Below, in pieces: positions 1 through 11,400 of a stretch of 64,000 nt of DNA. The translations under genes were made by a program, and so were the position numbers. The notes below the pieces were generated by a model, which searched no databases, was not told where the DNA came from, and saw only the letters and a list, made by a program, of their open reading frames with translations. Origin of the DNA: Spirometra erinaceieuropaei (Eukaryota; Platyhelminthes; Cestoda; Diphyllobothriidea; Diphyllobothriidae); contig CACRXP010000007.1 of assembly GCA_902702965.1 (NCBI GenBank), positions 2,858,479 to 2,922,478 of the forward strand. The letters are read 5' to 3'. Each line of letters begins with the position of its first letter. The first letter of the stretch is position 1.

Positions 1-2098
1 GAAGGCCAGAGCAGAGGGGTCATTCGATCACCTGCAGCCAGAATACCTAGTAAACGCCACTCTGAACAGACTTTTCGATGTCAGTAGTTATCGGCGTGTT
101 CGGGTGTAGGTCACCGTTCGGAGTTTTGTGTTAGAAGCCAACACGATAGTTCGACCGTCGATTTCGACGTTGTCTATAGAATCCAACAAGGATATATAAG
201 TCATCGCTGAAGACCTTAGATAGGCAGCGCCGCCTGAGAAGTCTCACCCCTTCGTACAGCCCCTCCCCTCGGAGGTTTTCAGTTCATCACCATATTTCGT
301 GTTGGGTGTGCCGTAGTCTGCAGAAGCGTTTGGTTCTCAGCCACCAATCAGAATGACAGAACAGCCCGTTCATCTTATTCGCTGAGGGCTGCCTTGACTT
401 AAAGGCGGTGTAAGCGGTTCAAGCGTGCTAAGTTTTGAAACCCTCTTATTCGACTCCCAATAAAAATACAAGACAGTTGCCTAAGGGGAAGATTGGGCAT
501 CATTTAGAACGACGGGAAGACGGGCTAGAGTTGAGATAGAATGGGCAAAACGAGGAGGTCCTTTGGCGGGGACTGGTCGGCCTAGAAACGGTTCTTGGTT
601 GGTTAGCAAGACGTAAGGAGGCTTTCTTCGGTCCAAGACGCCCGGACACCAATTGTTCCCGGAATTTATGGGACCTCCAGGCGATGTGAATGGGTTTAAT
701 GGACAGACCGACGGTCAAGAGTAAGCATGAACGGTAGGATGACGCAGGGAATTAGCCACTGGAGTGATCGAGGCCACAAACTGCTATGTATACCGGTTTT
801 GCATTGCCCAATAGGATTAAAAGTGGAAGGTGGCTGGCGCGGTGTCGTGGTGCTGACGGGGAACCCGCAACATGCTAAAAATCTAGGATGACTAAACCAA
901 AATCGACAAAAAACCGTGGCTACATCCCTACAGGGGGTTCTTCCTACCTCCGCACACTCCTGAGAATGATTCTGTTAAGTAGTCGTTCGGAAGCCTGAAA
1001 CACCTCGGGAGTGGCTCTAGCTGCAGTAATAATAACCATCTGACATTTAACAAAGAGCTCTAGGCCACAGCGGCAGTCCTGCAGAATGCATCCTCTTTTG
1101 TAGGGGTCGCTCAACGGTCGTTCTTTGCCGGTAATAACATACTGCATCCTCCTTACCAAAACACCAGCTGAGTTGGTCATTGGACATACAGTCGGCTGCT
1201 TTCAGGGCAAAACCGCTGTCATTCAATCGCACAGAGTCTTAGGACTGCTCATTTGATGATTTCAATACTAATGAAAATTCATCCATCACCCCTATCGGCA
1301 AATTAAGAAAACGTCACCGTTGCGACTGGGGAAAACGTCCTTTGAAAAGCGAGACCCGACCACTGGCTTCGCTGCCATTGCGAACTCTTCGATATCGTAA
1401 AAGAGGTTGCTAGAAACCGCCACTGCTGCCACCATCACCATCATCACCGGATATTCGATCATTTTACAATAAAATGTACTCGCAAAGACGCCCCATGAGA
1501 GCATTTTTCATCGCCAGCTGTAGCCTGAAGGGACGGATTAGCGGAGACCTCTCAACGGGCGTCCATATGCCAGCGCTAAAATCCTCCTCATTTATGAAAG
1601 AAACTATCTGGCCGCCTGCCCGCAAAAGGACCGGCCTCGGGGCTTTCTTCGGCCGAGGCTTTGAGTACTACGAAGCCTGCACTCTGTCTAGCAGTCATTT
1701 AGATTTTTCATACCGTTTATTCGAATCTACTGCATAACCAAGGAGGTCAGTACATAAACACGTCCAGCGGGCAGACATAGAGGTAGGCGTAGGTACGCTC
1801 CAGAAACTACTCTAGCTGCTGTATACAAAACAGGACTTAAAAAATCATGTCAGACGGACATTCTGCTAACCTCCATGCTGACAGCACCATCAAGAACCAA
1901 AGATTCCAGTTGAAAACGTCGACAGAACAGCGCCGTCCGTCATGTCGACATGGAGTTGTATCACAGCGGCATTGGAGTCTAACAGTTCTCGCGGCTTTTA
2001 GTAGCAGGGTTGCGGAAACAGAATCAGCCATCTTCACATGTCCCTGTGATTTTTCTTGTCCCCCTTTATGATCCTTGAACTAACCCTCTATTTTGTAG
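1..2098. other. 5' flank or intron of the NFAT5-like gene, no gene recognised
   Basis: No exon, repeat family or RNA gene could be recognised. The last bases form a usable splice acceptor: a pyrimidine-rich tract ending in AG at 2097-2098. The first recognised RHD exon starts in mid-codon there, so at least one coding exon must lie upstream, either unrecognised in this stretch or outside the window. Confidence 0.5.
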
Positions 2099-2361
2099 AA
2101 TCCTGCTCCAGGAGCAGGACGGATTCACAAGTTTCCTGTGATGACTCCTCTCCCCCGATGGCCGAACACGAGATTTTCATATCTCCGGAGACCTGGAAGG
2201 CCTACGTGGAGTCCTTTGGCGAGGTGTTTGAGAGCACCTGGGGTGGGTGCAGTCTGGCGTTGGTGCAACAGCCTGAGTTGCAGCATCGAGCCCGATATCT
2301 GACCGAGGGTAGTCGAGGTCCAATCAAGAACCGCACCAATGATGGTCATCCGAGGATTCAG
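2099..2361 (+). CDS. NFAT5-like: NFAT5-like RHD exon 1: DNA-recognition loop
   Basis: This exon encodes the start of the Rel-homology DNA-binding domain of an NFAT5/TonEBP-type transcription factor. The diagnostic segment is [19 protein letters not shown] near the C-terminal end of the exon. [12 protein letters not shown] is the NFAT5 form of the recognition loop, whereas calcineurin-dependent NFATs have HRAHYETEGSRG. In the family the Arg, Tyr, Glu and Arg of this loop contact GGAAA-type DNA sites. The preceding acceptor has AG at 2097-2098 and the donor is GTAAGG right after the CAG codon ending at 2361. The exon begins in phase 1 and ends in phase 0. The first roughly 45 residues are Ser-rich and not recognised. 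No start codon is assigned because translation must begin upstream. Confidence 0.92.
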
Positions 2362-2580
2362 GTAAGGGTCGACCACGTGACGGGCTTGAAAGCGTTTTGA
2401 ATTTAAGTCCGTCCTCAGTCATGTTTTTTTCCCCTACCTTTGTGGGCTAGATAAGTAGCCGCTAAGGCCGGTGGAATCTCGCCCATATTTTGCTCCGTCC
2501 TGAAGAGGTGTGAATTTAAATGTTTACGACATGATAATTAGGTTAGCCACCTTTTTTGACTGGCATCCCTTCAACTGTAG

Positions 2581-2774
2581 CTACGTGGCTGGAATGGTCC
2601 CGCCCTGCTCCAAGTGTTTGTCGCTAATGACTCGGGCGATCCAAAACTCAACATGTTCTATCAGGTCTGTTTGGTGTCTACCAAGAGTAATCGCGGATGT
2701 ACGGAGAAGACCATTGGTCACACGACAGTTGTACAGGTCCCCTTCAACCCAGACACTGAGGATCGGACTTTGGA
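2581..2774 (+). CDS. NFAT5-like: NFAT5-like RHD exon 2
   Basis: The second RHD-N exon reads LRGWNGPALLQVFVANDSG, then a strand containing MFYQVCLVSTKSNRGC, and ends with TTVVQVPFNPDTEDRTL. This follows the NFAT5 order (LQVFVGNDSG, FYQ, then TTVIEV). It joins the previous exon in frame across a 219-base intron. The acceptor is a pyrimidine tract ending CTGTAG at 2580, and the donor is GTAAGC from 2775. The exon is 194 bases and ends two bases into a codon, which the first base of the next exon completes to Asp. No frameshift or stop is visible. Confidence 0.92.
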
Positions 2775-3055
2775 GTAAGCGATTGCAACCTGTTTTTTAA
2801 AATTACAGCCAGTAGTTTGGCTACAGAACACGCAATGAATTAGCTGCCAAGACTGGTTACATTGAAGTGTTTTTTTACCAATTTGAGTGTTTGAGGTGTG
2901 GCTACTAAGGCTCGTTCTAACATTTTCGATCGATAACGCTGTGAGTAACATGGAGTCAGGCAATCTCACGGCCTCCCCCTCGTCTCACTTGCACAATTTC
3001 TTGTCCAGTTCATCCTCTCATGCAGCAGAGTAAGGGAGTACCCTTTTCTTCCTAG

Positions 3056-3369
3056 TGTGGACTGTGTGGGTCTGGTAAAGCTGAGAAACTCGGACGTCGA
3101 GCGGCGACTGACGATGATGAATGAGGGGGCCGAGAAGACGAACTCCCATCGCGGGGACTCAACCTCTGAGGACGCAGACATGAAAGAAGTACTAAAGCAA
3201 AACAGTCCCACAGTCAGAAGCGCGGGAACCGGGGATGGCGCCGGCGAGACTAACCGTAAGTCTGTGAAGCCAAAGTCCAGCAGCGCTCGCCTCGTCTATC
3301 GGGTCCTCCTACTCTCCCTACAAAAGCTGGAGGGTGTCGTACAGGTGATCAGCGACCCCATTCTTTGCA
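3056..3369 (+). CDS. NFAT5-like: NFAT5-like RHD exon 3, with a lineage-specific insertion
   Basis: The exon opens with VDCVGLVKLRNSDVERR, nearly the NFAT5 sequence VDCVGILKLRNADVEAR, and closes with SSARLVYRVLLLS and then ISDPILC, matching the end of RHD-N (RARLVFRV, PILC). Between these conserved blocks is a polar, acidic and Ser/Thr-rich stretch of roughly 45-50 residues, where vertebrate NFAT5 has only a short basic linker. It therefore looks like a lengthened surface loop. The acceptor is TTCTTCCTAG at 3055 and the donor is GTAAGT from 3370. The exon ends in phase 1, so the next exon must supply two bases, as both IPT first exons do. Confidence 0.92.
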
Positions 3370-4448
3370 GTAAGTCTTATCCTATGCTTACCAATCATTT
3401 TTTGTATGAAGATCTAACGGCAGGAAGGGTTTCATGCGTCCAAACAGAAATGACAACGCGAGAGGATCCTTGATCATTTGGAACGATAACTTCTAAGATG
3501 ACTATTTCTGACCTTCTCTCGAATCAATCCTTAAAGCTGTATGAACATCGAGGAAACAAGTCTTTAAGATGTGAACCAGCTGTGAAAACCTGTCTTACTC
3601 CACTACGGGAGGGCGTATCATTATGTTGAGCAAATGCGTCAACTGTGAGGCTGTATTGCGTCCTTCGGCTCCGCTGCATAACGCTTTTTGATCAGGAGCG
3701 AGCGATCGAGGACCCGATTCACACGCCATGATTATCTCGCGGGCACTGATGTTGGCAGTTTGTCCTGATGTTGAAGAAGCATCGAAATGGAGGGTGGAGT
3801 TTCTCTCGAGACAGTTTGCATCTGCGAGGGACTGTGCGTCTACCCATCGAATTTCCGTCTTGATCTCTGATCTTCGTCCTGTTCGACCTTTATAGTTGCA
3901 CGCGCATCCACCGCACGAAATGCAGTAGACAACACTTGAGTACTCAAGTGGGTTCAGTCCAACTTTGGTGTGTATGCCCTTGTTGTGCGCTGGGGACTGT
4001 GTGCGCTCGTCGCCAATAGAAAGCTTCTAAAACCAAAAACTAGGGAGACAGAGTTGGCAAATCTGACTTGCGAGGAGGACGTGGAGGTCCGAGTCACGCT
4101 CACCAAGCAGATTAACTCCGTGACAACCAAATGATACTTCAGCGTTGTGCTATTCCCACGCCGGGGTTGAGTTGTATGTTGAGCAGTGTTCAGCTGGCAA
4201 GGCCTGAACCAAAGTCGGATCCGCTAAAGGAGATTCTCTGGCGCCTGAGTCGGCAGAATTCCAAAAGTACCTCAATGGAGTCCAAAGAAAACATGGTATA
4301 GTATCGAAGTATTTATTCGAAGTTGAAATCACTGACATCCAAACAATTAGAAAAGTGATCACAGCCACCATCGAGTGAGATGTGAATTTTGAAAGTCCCT
4401 CCGTCCCGGCAGACATAGTGGAGGAGGAGGAAGAGGCTTCCGAAAGGA
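3370..4448. other. Intron 3, proximal part
   Basis: This follows the GTAAGT donor. No coding segment or repeat family was recognised before the gypsy-like remnant. Scattered short open frames lack any family motif. Confidence 0.5.
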
Positions 4449-4880
4449 TCAGGAATGGTTGAACAGCTGAGGATAAGAGCATATCAGGACGGCATCATGG
4501 ATGCTGCCCACGCCTACGACCTCTTCCCTGTCGTCGCGTTTAATACGGATGGTCTTTAAGCCTTGTAAGGCCACTTGGAAGGGGCCGTCACCCTGAGGCC
4601 GGAGCGGCCGGTGTACCCGGTGGCATTCCGGGAAATTAGATTGCAGATAACTAAGTAGTCCCCGGACTAAGACCCCGGGGACAGACGACCGCGGTGGAAC
4701 CAGAGGGAGTGTCTGCACAAATTGGTAGAGCTTGTAAGACATTAGGGGTTCCCCGTCGGCATCACGAAAGTTTACTGTCAACACCCCCCTGGAAGCCTGG
4801 CGGTAACGCAGGCAACCCGAAGGACGCCTTCTGGCCACCAGATGAACCGATCTAGGTGCTGAAGAGGTAAAAACAGTCAT
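4449..4880 (-). pseudogene. Gypsy-like LTR retrotransposon integrase tail remnant
   Basis: The minus strand is open for 143 codons. Its C-terminal third reads RPLRPQGDGPFQVALQGLK, then IRIKRDDREEVVGVGSIHDA. This has the layout of the small C-terminal integrase domain of Ty3/gypsy pol: basic PLxPxYDGPFxV, a short beta strand, then a REEVVSVDRLK-like end. No integrase catalytic motif, LTR or upstream pol domain was found, so it is a 3' scrap of an element inserted antisense in intron 3 of the NFAT5-like gene. The N-terminal half is not recognised. It could instead be an unrelated chance frame. Confidence 0.45.
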
Positions 4881-4884
4881 TTTA

Positions 4885-6090
4885 ATGAGACAAGCGGTCC
4901 AAAATGTCAGGGCAAACTGCGTCTTGGAAAAGTGCCAGGCAAGCTCTGTTTGCGCAGCCGGACCTTCCTCTACTGTACTGCCATTTCTTTGTTCTCAGGT
5001 CTGCGTACATACCAGACCCGAGGAGCTGGTCAGAGACCAGCATGCTGGTAGCTCAAAGTCCCGAAAAAAGGACCCTGCGCAAGGAGAAGAAGACCATACG
5101 ACAAAGACAGCGGTAGGCACGAAAGGACGCGAAGAGGTGTGTAGAGACGTTGCATGGAATTTTACCGTCGTCAGCCGTCAGGCGGTGAACCTGCTTTTAT
5201 GGGCCGGAGGCATCCTCGTTAACGGAGGAATTGAGAGAACCTTCTATAGTCATGTCTACGCAGTCGTCCCCCGGAGAGACGGCGAGAGTCGAAGATGGGC
5301 AATGAGAAGCCCTCACAAAACGTCTGCTACCTTATTCTGCGTTCCGTTAATATGGCGTATCTCCGAAGTGAACTAGGAGCTGCAATGTATGGGATGAACC
5401 ACCTGGGATTGGGCTTCCCGGCGTAGGACGGAAAGCCGTGGGCAAGACGACTTATGGTTCACTAAAGACGGTAAAGCCTCCGCTACTAGGGCTGTGCCGA
5501 AGACGTTTCACTTCCCCGAAGACGACCAGAAGTCCACATAAAAGCGTACTGCAGTGTGTCTCAGCAGATTAAAGCTTTCTGGAAATGAAATTCGATGGTT
5601 AGGAGTATTTGAGAGGTGTTGTGGTAACGCACCGACGACAGCGGCGACAGGATGGAGTCGGGCTAGTTTGCAGGAAACCGGTGATAGAGGCTTACCACGC
5701 CGAAACACTGCTGCAGTCCGTGTTTGGGGGTCGGAGAAAGGAAGTCATTGACGGTGAGGGGCCCCGAATGGAGAAGGTGGATGCCGGTTAGGAGTGAGTA
5801 AACGTGAGGAGGGCTCAAAGGTTTTCAGCGTTGTTTCTTAGTATTCTGGTCTTGAGCTCTAGCCTATTCATAGCTTTGTGTCTTCACTTAGCCTTATGGA
5901 TGTCGAATCAATTTTTCAGCACAGTTCGCCATGCTCATTGATTTTGGATGAGTGCTTGTCAAGGCTGCGTGTAGAGATTTCGGTAGAACCGACTTATGTG
6001 GACCCCTAAACAGGAAATTGGAATAGGAACGTCCCGCTCAAATAATAAAGGTGGACCTGAGCGTAAGCTTGAAACTAATAAAACTAAATT
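4885..6090. other. Intron 3, middle part, unassigned
   Basis: A 163-codon plus-strand frame (4885-5376) is open but shows no recognisable domain. It contains an acceptor-like tract ending at about 4998 followed by a Lys/Arg-rich segment. The known exons 3 and 4A join perfectly without it, so it is not called an exon. Confidence 0.4.
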
Positions 6091-6094
6091 TCGA

Positions 6095-6245
6095 GCGATC
6101 TTGACCCTAACCCTACCCTAGACATTGATTCTACAGTTAGCACTAGCCCCCACCTTAACCCTAAACTTGATCCTGACTCACCTTACCGTTAAACCTAATC
6201 CTCAACCTAACCCAAACACTGACCTTAGACCCAACCCCTAATTTT
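6095..6245 (+). repeat. Degenerate telomere-like CCCTAA array
   Basis: About 150 bases consist of imperfect CCCTAA / CCTAAC units (for example ACCCTAACCCTACCCTAG) interspersed with variants. It resembles the interior of the MITE family at 21.0, 24.3 and 31.7 kb, but no terminal inverted repeats were found here. Confidence 0.7.
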
Positions 6246-6723
6246 ACTGGAAGTTCGACCAAAGCCACTCGTATTGCAGGCGGTTCCTATTCCCATGTCC
6301 TGTTTATGAGGCCATGCAAGTCAGCCCTACCACGATTTCTACAGAATGAAGCATCAAGCTCACCTCATGCAGGCTATTCCATGGGTCCGTCACACTTTCC
6401 TTCAAAACGTGGAGTAGACATAAATACCAGGCCTTGTTTCTTTGTCAAAATTGGCTCAGATTACATAGACGTAAGACTGACATCTTTGTCGCTGCGGTCA
6501 AATTTTGTTGATTACAGTGTCCTTCTGACCCTGTGATCACTTGCCAGAACTTGAGATCAGAGTACAGAGGCAAAACAAAGCGTCAGTATTCCATTTGGCA
6601 CGTCACCCACTACACTCTGCTATATTTAATTTGGTCAGTATATTTTAAAGTGTTTCATGCAGTTTGCCTTAGGAAACATCTAAGCCAAAAATTGCATTTT
6701 TTCCGCACTGACTACTACTTCAG

Positions 6724-6932
6724 CGCAGATCGTCGGCAGTCCCGAAATATGTCTGATGTCCACGAGGGAGGCTCCCGAGGTCGGTGGAGGCGACCTCTTT
6801 ATAATTGGGAAAAATTTGGTTCGTGGTAGCCGGATCGTTTTCCGTGAACTCTCAACAAACACAGGCGACTGCGAAGGTAGCCCGGTTCTCTGGGAGCGTG
6901 AGGCAGATCTCGATTCTGCCTACTTGTACCAG
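6724..6932 (+). CDS. NFAT5-like: NFAT5-like IPT domain copy A, first exon (4A)
   Basis: This encodes the first half of the IPT/RHD-C dimerisation domain. The two leading bases complete a Thr codon, giving PILC-T-Q across the junction as in NFAT5 (PILCTQ). Then come VGGGDLFIIGKNLVRGSRIV and FRE, matching the [20 protein letters not shown] signature. A short W-E-R-E-A-D-L-D segment matches the family W-K-S-E-A-E-I-D motif. The acceptor is CTACTTCAG at 6723 and the donor GTGAGT from 6933. The exon starts in phase 1 and ends in phase 0, with 69 codons. It is separated from exon 3 by 3.35 kb and from its partner by 5.9 kb of repeat-filled intron. Confidence 0.92.
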
Positions 6933-8160
6933 GTGAGTCGTAAAGTATCCATTCTCGCCCATTTTATAGCCATACTAGTCTGACAGCAAAGTCTGCAAAA
7001 TACGACTTGAATAACAGGAGAAGAACCTTGGCTATGGAGACCTTTTATACCTAATTTAAGTAAAGCGTCCAGAATTCCTCACGCGTCTGTAAGCTGAATT
7101 CCGAGTAACCAAGAAAATAAATTAATCATTGTTTGGGGGACAGCTTCGACAACGTTTAATTTTACGAACTTGGTAAACATTTCACTCCCCAATGAATGGT
7201 TTATTTCTCCAAGAACGGTCTTTCTATCACGGACCCTCTGAAGACAGGAGTGTTAAAATAAGTGCGGAAAAAGGGGAACAACTGACGTACTGTGAATAGA
7301 TGTCCTTACCTTCCCCTGTACCTTGAAAGAATGCAGTATTCTCCTTCAGCAGTTTTTTTTGGCAGGAGACGGTTATAAGTACCCCTTGCGGTAAATTCCG
7401 GGGGTTTAGGACTAGAGTTAGGACACGGGAATACCTACTCCCCGTAAGGTAGTGCGGAACCATCGGTAGTAGAAGGATACTTGCATCCGTGTCCAACCGA
7501 TCGTATGTGGGCTTAAAATTGTTGGAGGCAAAAGTTGGGCCCCCAAAACCCTCGCATCGGTCAGACTCGAGGGGAAACTCGAGTGCTGATATGACTTCCG
7601 TTCCGTAAAGGCGAACCGATCTGGTTCTTCCTATTCAGTTCGTGAAAAAATCGGATCAGTTGCCCGATAGATGGGACATTGAAACAGGCTAGAGGACATC
7701 TACCGGGAAAACACGATCCACTGATGATGGATCCGAAACGCCAGACTGATGAAACTCTTGTTCCAGCGATCATGCCCCCTTCTTCGTCACTAAGGGAAGT
7801 TACTAGGGGAAACGACGATTTTTGCAGCTGAGAAGGCAATCTGGAATGATCGCTTCTAGTTTATCGACAGTCATCTGCCAGTAACAGCTCAACCACACGT
7901 GCGGACGCTCTGAGTCCCAGCTACTGAGTCAGTGATCATTACAGAAAAATATTCTAACCATTTGGGCTATCAGGTTCGCGCTATGTCGATTGTGGTCGGG
8001 AGTATGCAGGGTGAAAATGAGCACATCGATGTTATCTTGGTGTTCAGCGACTGGAGTCTTATAAACTTGTTTGTTCAAAGCACCGGGAACGGAACTTTGA
8101 CCAGTCTTTAAGCCACTTCATAATTTAAGCTGCCCAGCGCGTGAATGAACACTTTGGAAG
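6933..8160. other. Intron 4A, proximal part
   Basis: No gene was seen. A plus-sense fragment of a PLE 3' end lies at about 7720-7775 (ATGATGGATCCGAAACGCCA, then CTTGTTCCAGCGATCATG). The rest is unassigned. Confidence 0.5.
7720..7775 (+). repeat. Solo PLE 3'-end fragment
   Basis: The run TGATGATGGATCC-GAAACG, an AT-rich stretch, then CTTGTTCCAGCGATC is the same 3'-terminal sequence that follows the GIY-YIG frames at 44.1 and 59.1 kb. No coding part is attached. Confidence 0.6.
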
Positions 8161-8304
8161 TACAGTGAGTGACCTATCTCACGAAATTTAAGCTGAAATT
8201 CTGAAATGTGTTTTCGATTAGAAAGAATTACTTACAGTGAGTGACCTATCTCATGAAATGTTGGCTGAAATTCTGAAATGCGTTTTCGATTAGGAAGGAT
8301 TACT
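8161..8304 (+). repeat. 72-bp tandem duplication of a foldback terminus
   Basis: Two copies, 8161-8232 and 8233-8304, both begin TACAGTGAGTGACCTATCTC and both run to a GGA- or GAATTACT end. The second copy is the left terminus of the foldback element that follows. The first is an extra, more diverged copy. Confidence 0.85.
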
Positions 8305-9231
8305 AGGTCGCGGTTGTCATACTGATTATCTTAAGGCATACTCTTATAACATTTTGGACTCGGCAGGATGTCGGCTTTTAAATGAATTTCTTTCCAATCT
8401 CCTGTGGAAAGCGTGCTTGGTGAAAAATGACTATTTAAGTAGCATGCATTTTTCCCATTGATTTTCGATGGCCTTGGAAATTCAAATAAATTTTATAGAA
8501 ACCACAAACAAAAATATGCTTTCTTTTAGTCAATCAATAGAAAATCACGTCTTCTTTATATTTTATACTTAAGGAAGGAGTATAATTAGGTTTTAAAAAA
8601 GTTTCTAATTATGAGACTTTTCAAGACCGCAGTATGTCCATTCACATAGCATCGTACCTGGACGTTTACCACTGCTCCTCATGAAATCTGCAAAATGGTC
8701 CGCATCCACTGCACAATTTTATGGACCCTGTATGATATCTCTTTAATGACATAAAAAAATATGGGATTTTCTTTACGCGGAACGCATGCACCTTGTAGAG
8801 TGTAATCACTAAGCGCTAATGCAACGAATGATCAGGCTCCAAATTTTTCGGCAATTAGAAAACTTTTTTAAAACCTAATTATACTCCTTCCTTAAGTATA
8901 AAATATAAAGAAGACGTGATTTTCTATTGATTGACTAAAAGAAAGCATATTTTTGTTTTTGGTTTATATAAAATATATTTGAATTTCCAAGACCATCGAA
9001 GATCAATGGGAAAAATGCATGCTACATAAATAGTCATTTTTTACCAAGCACGCTTTCTACAGGAGATTGAAAAGAAGTGCATTTAAAAGCCGACATCCTG
9101 CCGAGTCCAAAATGTTATAAGAGTATGTCGTGAGATAATCAGTATTAGAACCGCGACCAAGTAATCCTTCCTAATCGAAAACGCATTTCAGAATTTCAGC
9201 CAACATTTCATGAGATCGGTCACGTACTGTA
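8233..9231. mobile_element. Foldback element F1 (long inverted-repeat arms)
   Basis: A palindromic element of about 1.0 kb. The left arm (8233 to about 8604) and right arm (about 8861-9231) are reverse complements with only scattered differences. They share, for example, ATTTCATGAGAT / ATCTCATGAAAT at the tips, GAAATGCGTTTTCGATTAGG and GAAGACGTGATTTTCTATTG near the interior. A spacer of about 250 bases separates them. No transposase frame is present. The structure fits a non-autonomous foldback transposon or long-TIR MITE. Related copies occur seven more times in the window. Confidence 0.8.
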
Positions 9232-9299
9232 GCTGGTGTTCTCATACTGTCTACCGAACAGCGCAATACAATGACACTGCGGAAATCTCTTCGGAGGCT

Positions 9300-10490
9300 A
9301 TCGTAAACTCCGCACCAGGCAAAAAACGACTGCGCAAGTAGTATACATTTTCACATTACTTTCCGATGCCCTTATAAATTCAAACATATTTTGTAAAAAA
9401 AATGCACAAAACATGGTTTTTCCGCTTACTTGGCAGCAAGTCATGCGGTCTTCAAATTCTATACTCGAAGAAGGGGTATACCTAGGTTTTGAAAATGTTT
9501 TCCTATTTCCGAATTATTTTGAGCCAGCCCAGCCCTCGCACTAGCGTCCAGCGGTTCCAGTCTATAAGATGTATACTTTCTGCGCAAGGAAAATCGTACA
9601 TTCGTCTTGCCTTTTAAAAATGTACCATGTAGGGCAGCGATAGGGTGTTGAACCCACAGCTTGCTTGAGCTAGAGTGGGTAGAGGGGGTCTTACGGATGG
9701 GGCAACACACAGAATAGAGAGCAAGAAGACAGGGAAAATAGATAAATTTCTGCCAAAAGTCTTATTTTACTCTGTCATTTGGCAAAAAAAGTGAGCGCGA
9801 TAATTAGAAAATAAACAAAAAGCAATTTCCGAAAAATAACGGACTTAGGGTAAAGCGCCGTTGGTAAGTTTACATTTAGTCGGGGAGGCAAGGAAATTCA
9901 AACCAATGGGAACGGTGGATAATGAGTGATATTTACAGTCAGACTGAATTTTAGGGTATATTTTTGTAGTTGCCATCTACTTGTGGGTACTACACCTTAT
10001 CACTATCCCTCTAGAGTTCATAAAATTTTGCAGAGGATGCGGAGTATGTTGTATACTTCGCGAGGAACATTAATAAAAGCACAATTACCATGCCGTATGA
10101 ATGGACGTTGCACAGCCATATGAAATGGCATAATTGCAGACTTTTTTAAAACCAAAAAAGCACTTTTTCTTCGAGTATAAAATGTAAAGGAGACGTAATT
10201 CGCCACCAAATGAGCAGAAGAATGCACATTTTTGTGCATATTCCCAATAAAATATGTTTGAAACATGTGAGAATGCATACCACGTCAGTGGTCATTTTTA
10301 CCTGGTGCGGATTTTACAAGAAGTCGCAAGGAGATACTTTTAAAAGCCATCATTCTGCCAAGCCCAAAATATCATGGGCTAATGCCGCGTGATAATTAAT
10401 ACTGTAGTCCCATCTAAGTAATCTTTCCTAGTCGAGAACGCATTTCATAATGTCGGCTTACATTTCAGGAAATCGGTCGCTGAATGTAAG
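9300..10490. mobile_element. Foldback element F2, long-centre variant
   Basis: A diverged relative of F1. Left-arm-like sequence covers about 9330-9500 and right-arm-like sequence about 10140-10490 (TTTCCTAGTCGAGAACGC, then ACATTTCAGGAAATCGGTC). The centre is enlarged. The part at about 9640-10000 recurs in inverted orientation at about 23330-23650, marking it as an element component rather than unique DNA. Confidence 0.65.
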
Positions 10491-10849
10491 TATCAGTCGT
10501 GAGGCCGTCAATACTTTGACCAGTGCATTGCATGCTGAAGACTAAGTGAATAGGGTTATTGTCAAACAGGTTTTCTGCAGGCCTGAGATATATCTGACAA
10601 GTAACTTGTTGCTATAGTATCTGTATATAGCAAGTGTTGCAGTCACAATCATCACAACAGTCTTTCCGCTGTGTACCCCCTCTCCATGTTTCTGACTAAT
10701 CCGTCTCTAGCAGTAACCACGTAGAAGCATGCAGAAATTCGAGGGTGGACGCCATTAGCTGTATTTCTATGTTTACTACAGGGCTGCGATATAGCTGTGT
10801 CGGACCAAAACGGGAGTCAGCGAGCCCATAACTTCTGACGGACATTGGA

Positions 10850-11400
10850 GGAGAGGTGGCATGCCTAGACGTAGACCTTCACACCGCGTCAGCCAGTGCG
10901 CCTAATCCCCTCGCCAGCTGGTCGACAGACTCGGACAGTTGGCTGATACATTCCACGCTTTAAAAAACGTGACGCACTTGGGTCCATCCCAACGCGCTAA
11001 GAGCCGTGGCTTCGATGGTTACCAACTGATGGGATGACTCTGTCCTCCTCAGAACCGGGATCCAGACAGCAATAGCCCCTTTTTACTGTGGACTCTAAGG
11101 CATTTCCACTTTTTGAGGCCCGAGTCGCTCCAATGGAAGCCGTGCACATGTTTTGGGGGGCAGACGTGTGTGATACGCGTAGAGGGGGCGTTAAGTTTTG
11201 TCACTTCCTGCTCTCGAGCCCACTTCTAGCCATCTTCTCCTTGTCTTGTCATCGCGGAAAAATGGGTGAGGGAGGAGAGTGTGATAGGTGTTGCGTAAGT
11301 GCGCCCTGCTATGAAACACTGTACCCGCAAGTCAGTGGGGCTACGCCCATTCCGTGGGGCACCTGGTGGGTGTCGTAGTCCGTGAATGTCGAGATATTGA
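10850..11400 (+). repeat. Dispersed repeat family B copy
   Basis: The segment ACGCGCTAAGAGCCGTGGCT with flanking GATGGTTACCAACTGATG matches the copy at 56130-56450 (ACGACGCGCTAAGAGTCGTG). A downstream block with CACGCGTAGA... and GGGTGAGGGAGGAGAGTG matches the 22.1 and 50.6 kb copies. No coding capacity was recognised. Confidence 0.5.

Noticed and set aside
4885..5376. Extra exon between NFAT5 exons 3 and 4A
   Set aside because: Exons 3 and 4A join exactly as in NFAT5 (PILC-T-Q) without it, and the frame shows no domain.
6095..6245. Chromosome-end telomere
   Set aside because: Units are imperfect and interstitial, and unique gene exons lie on both sides.
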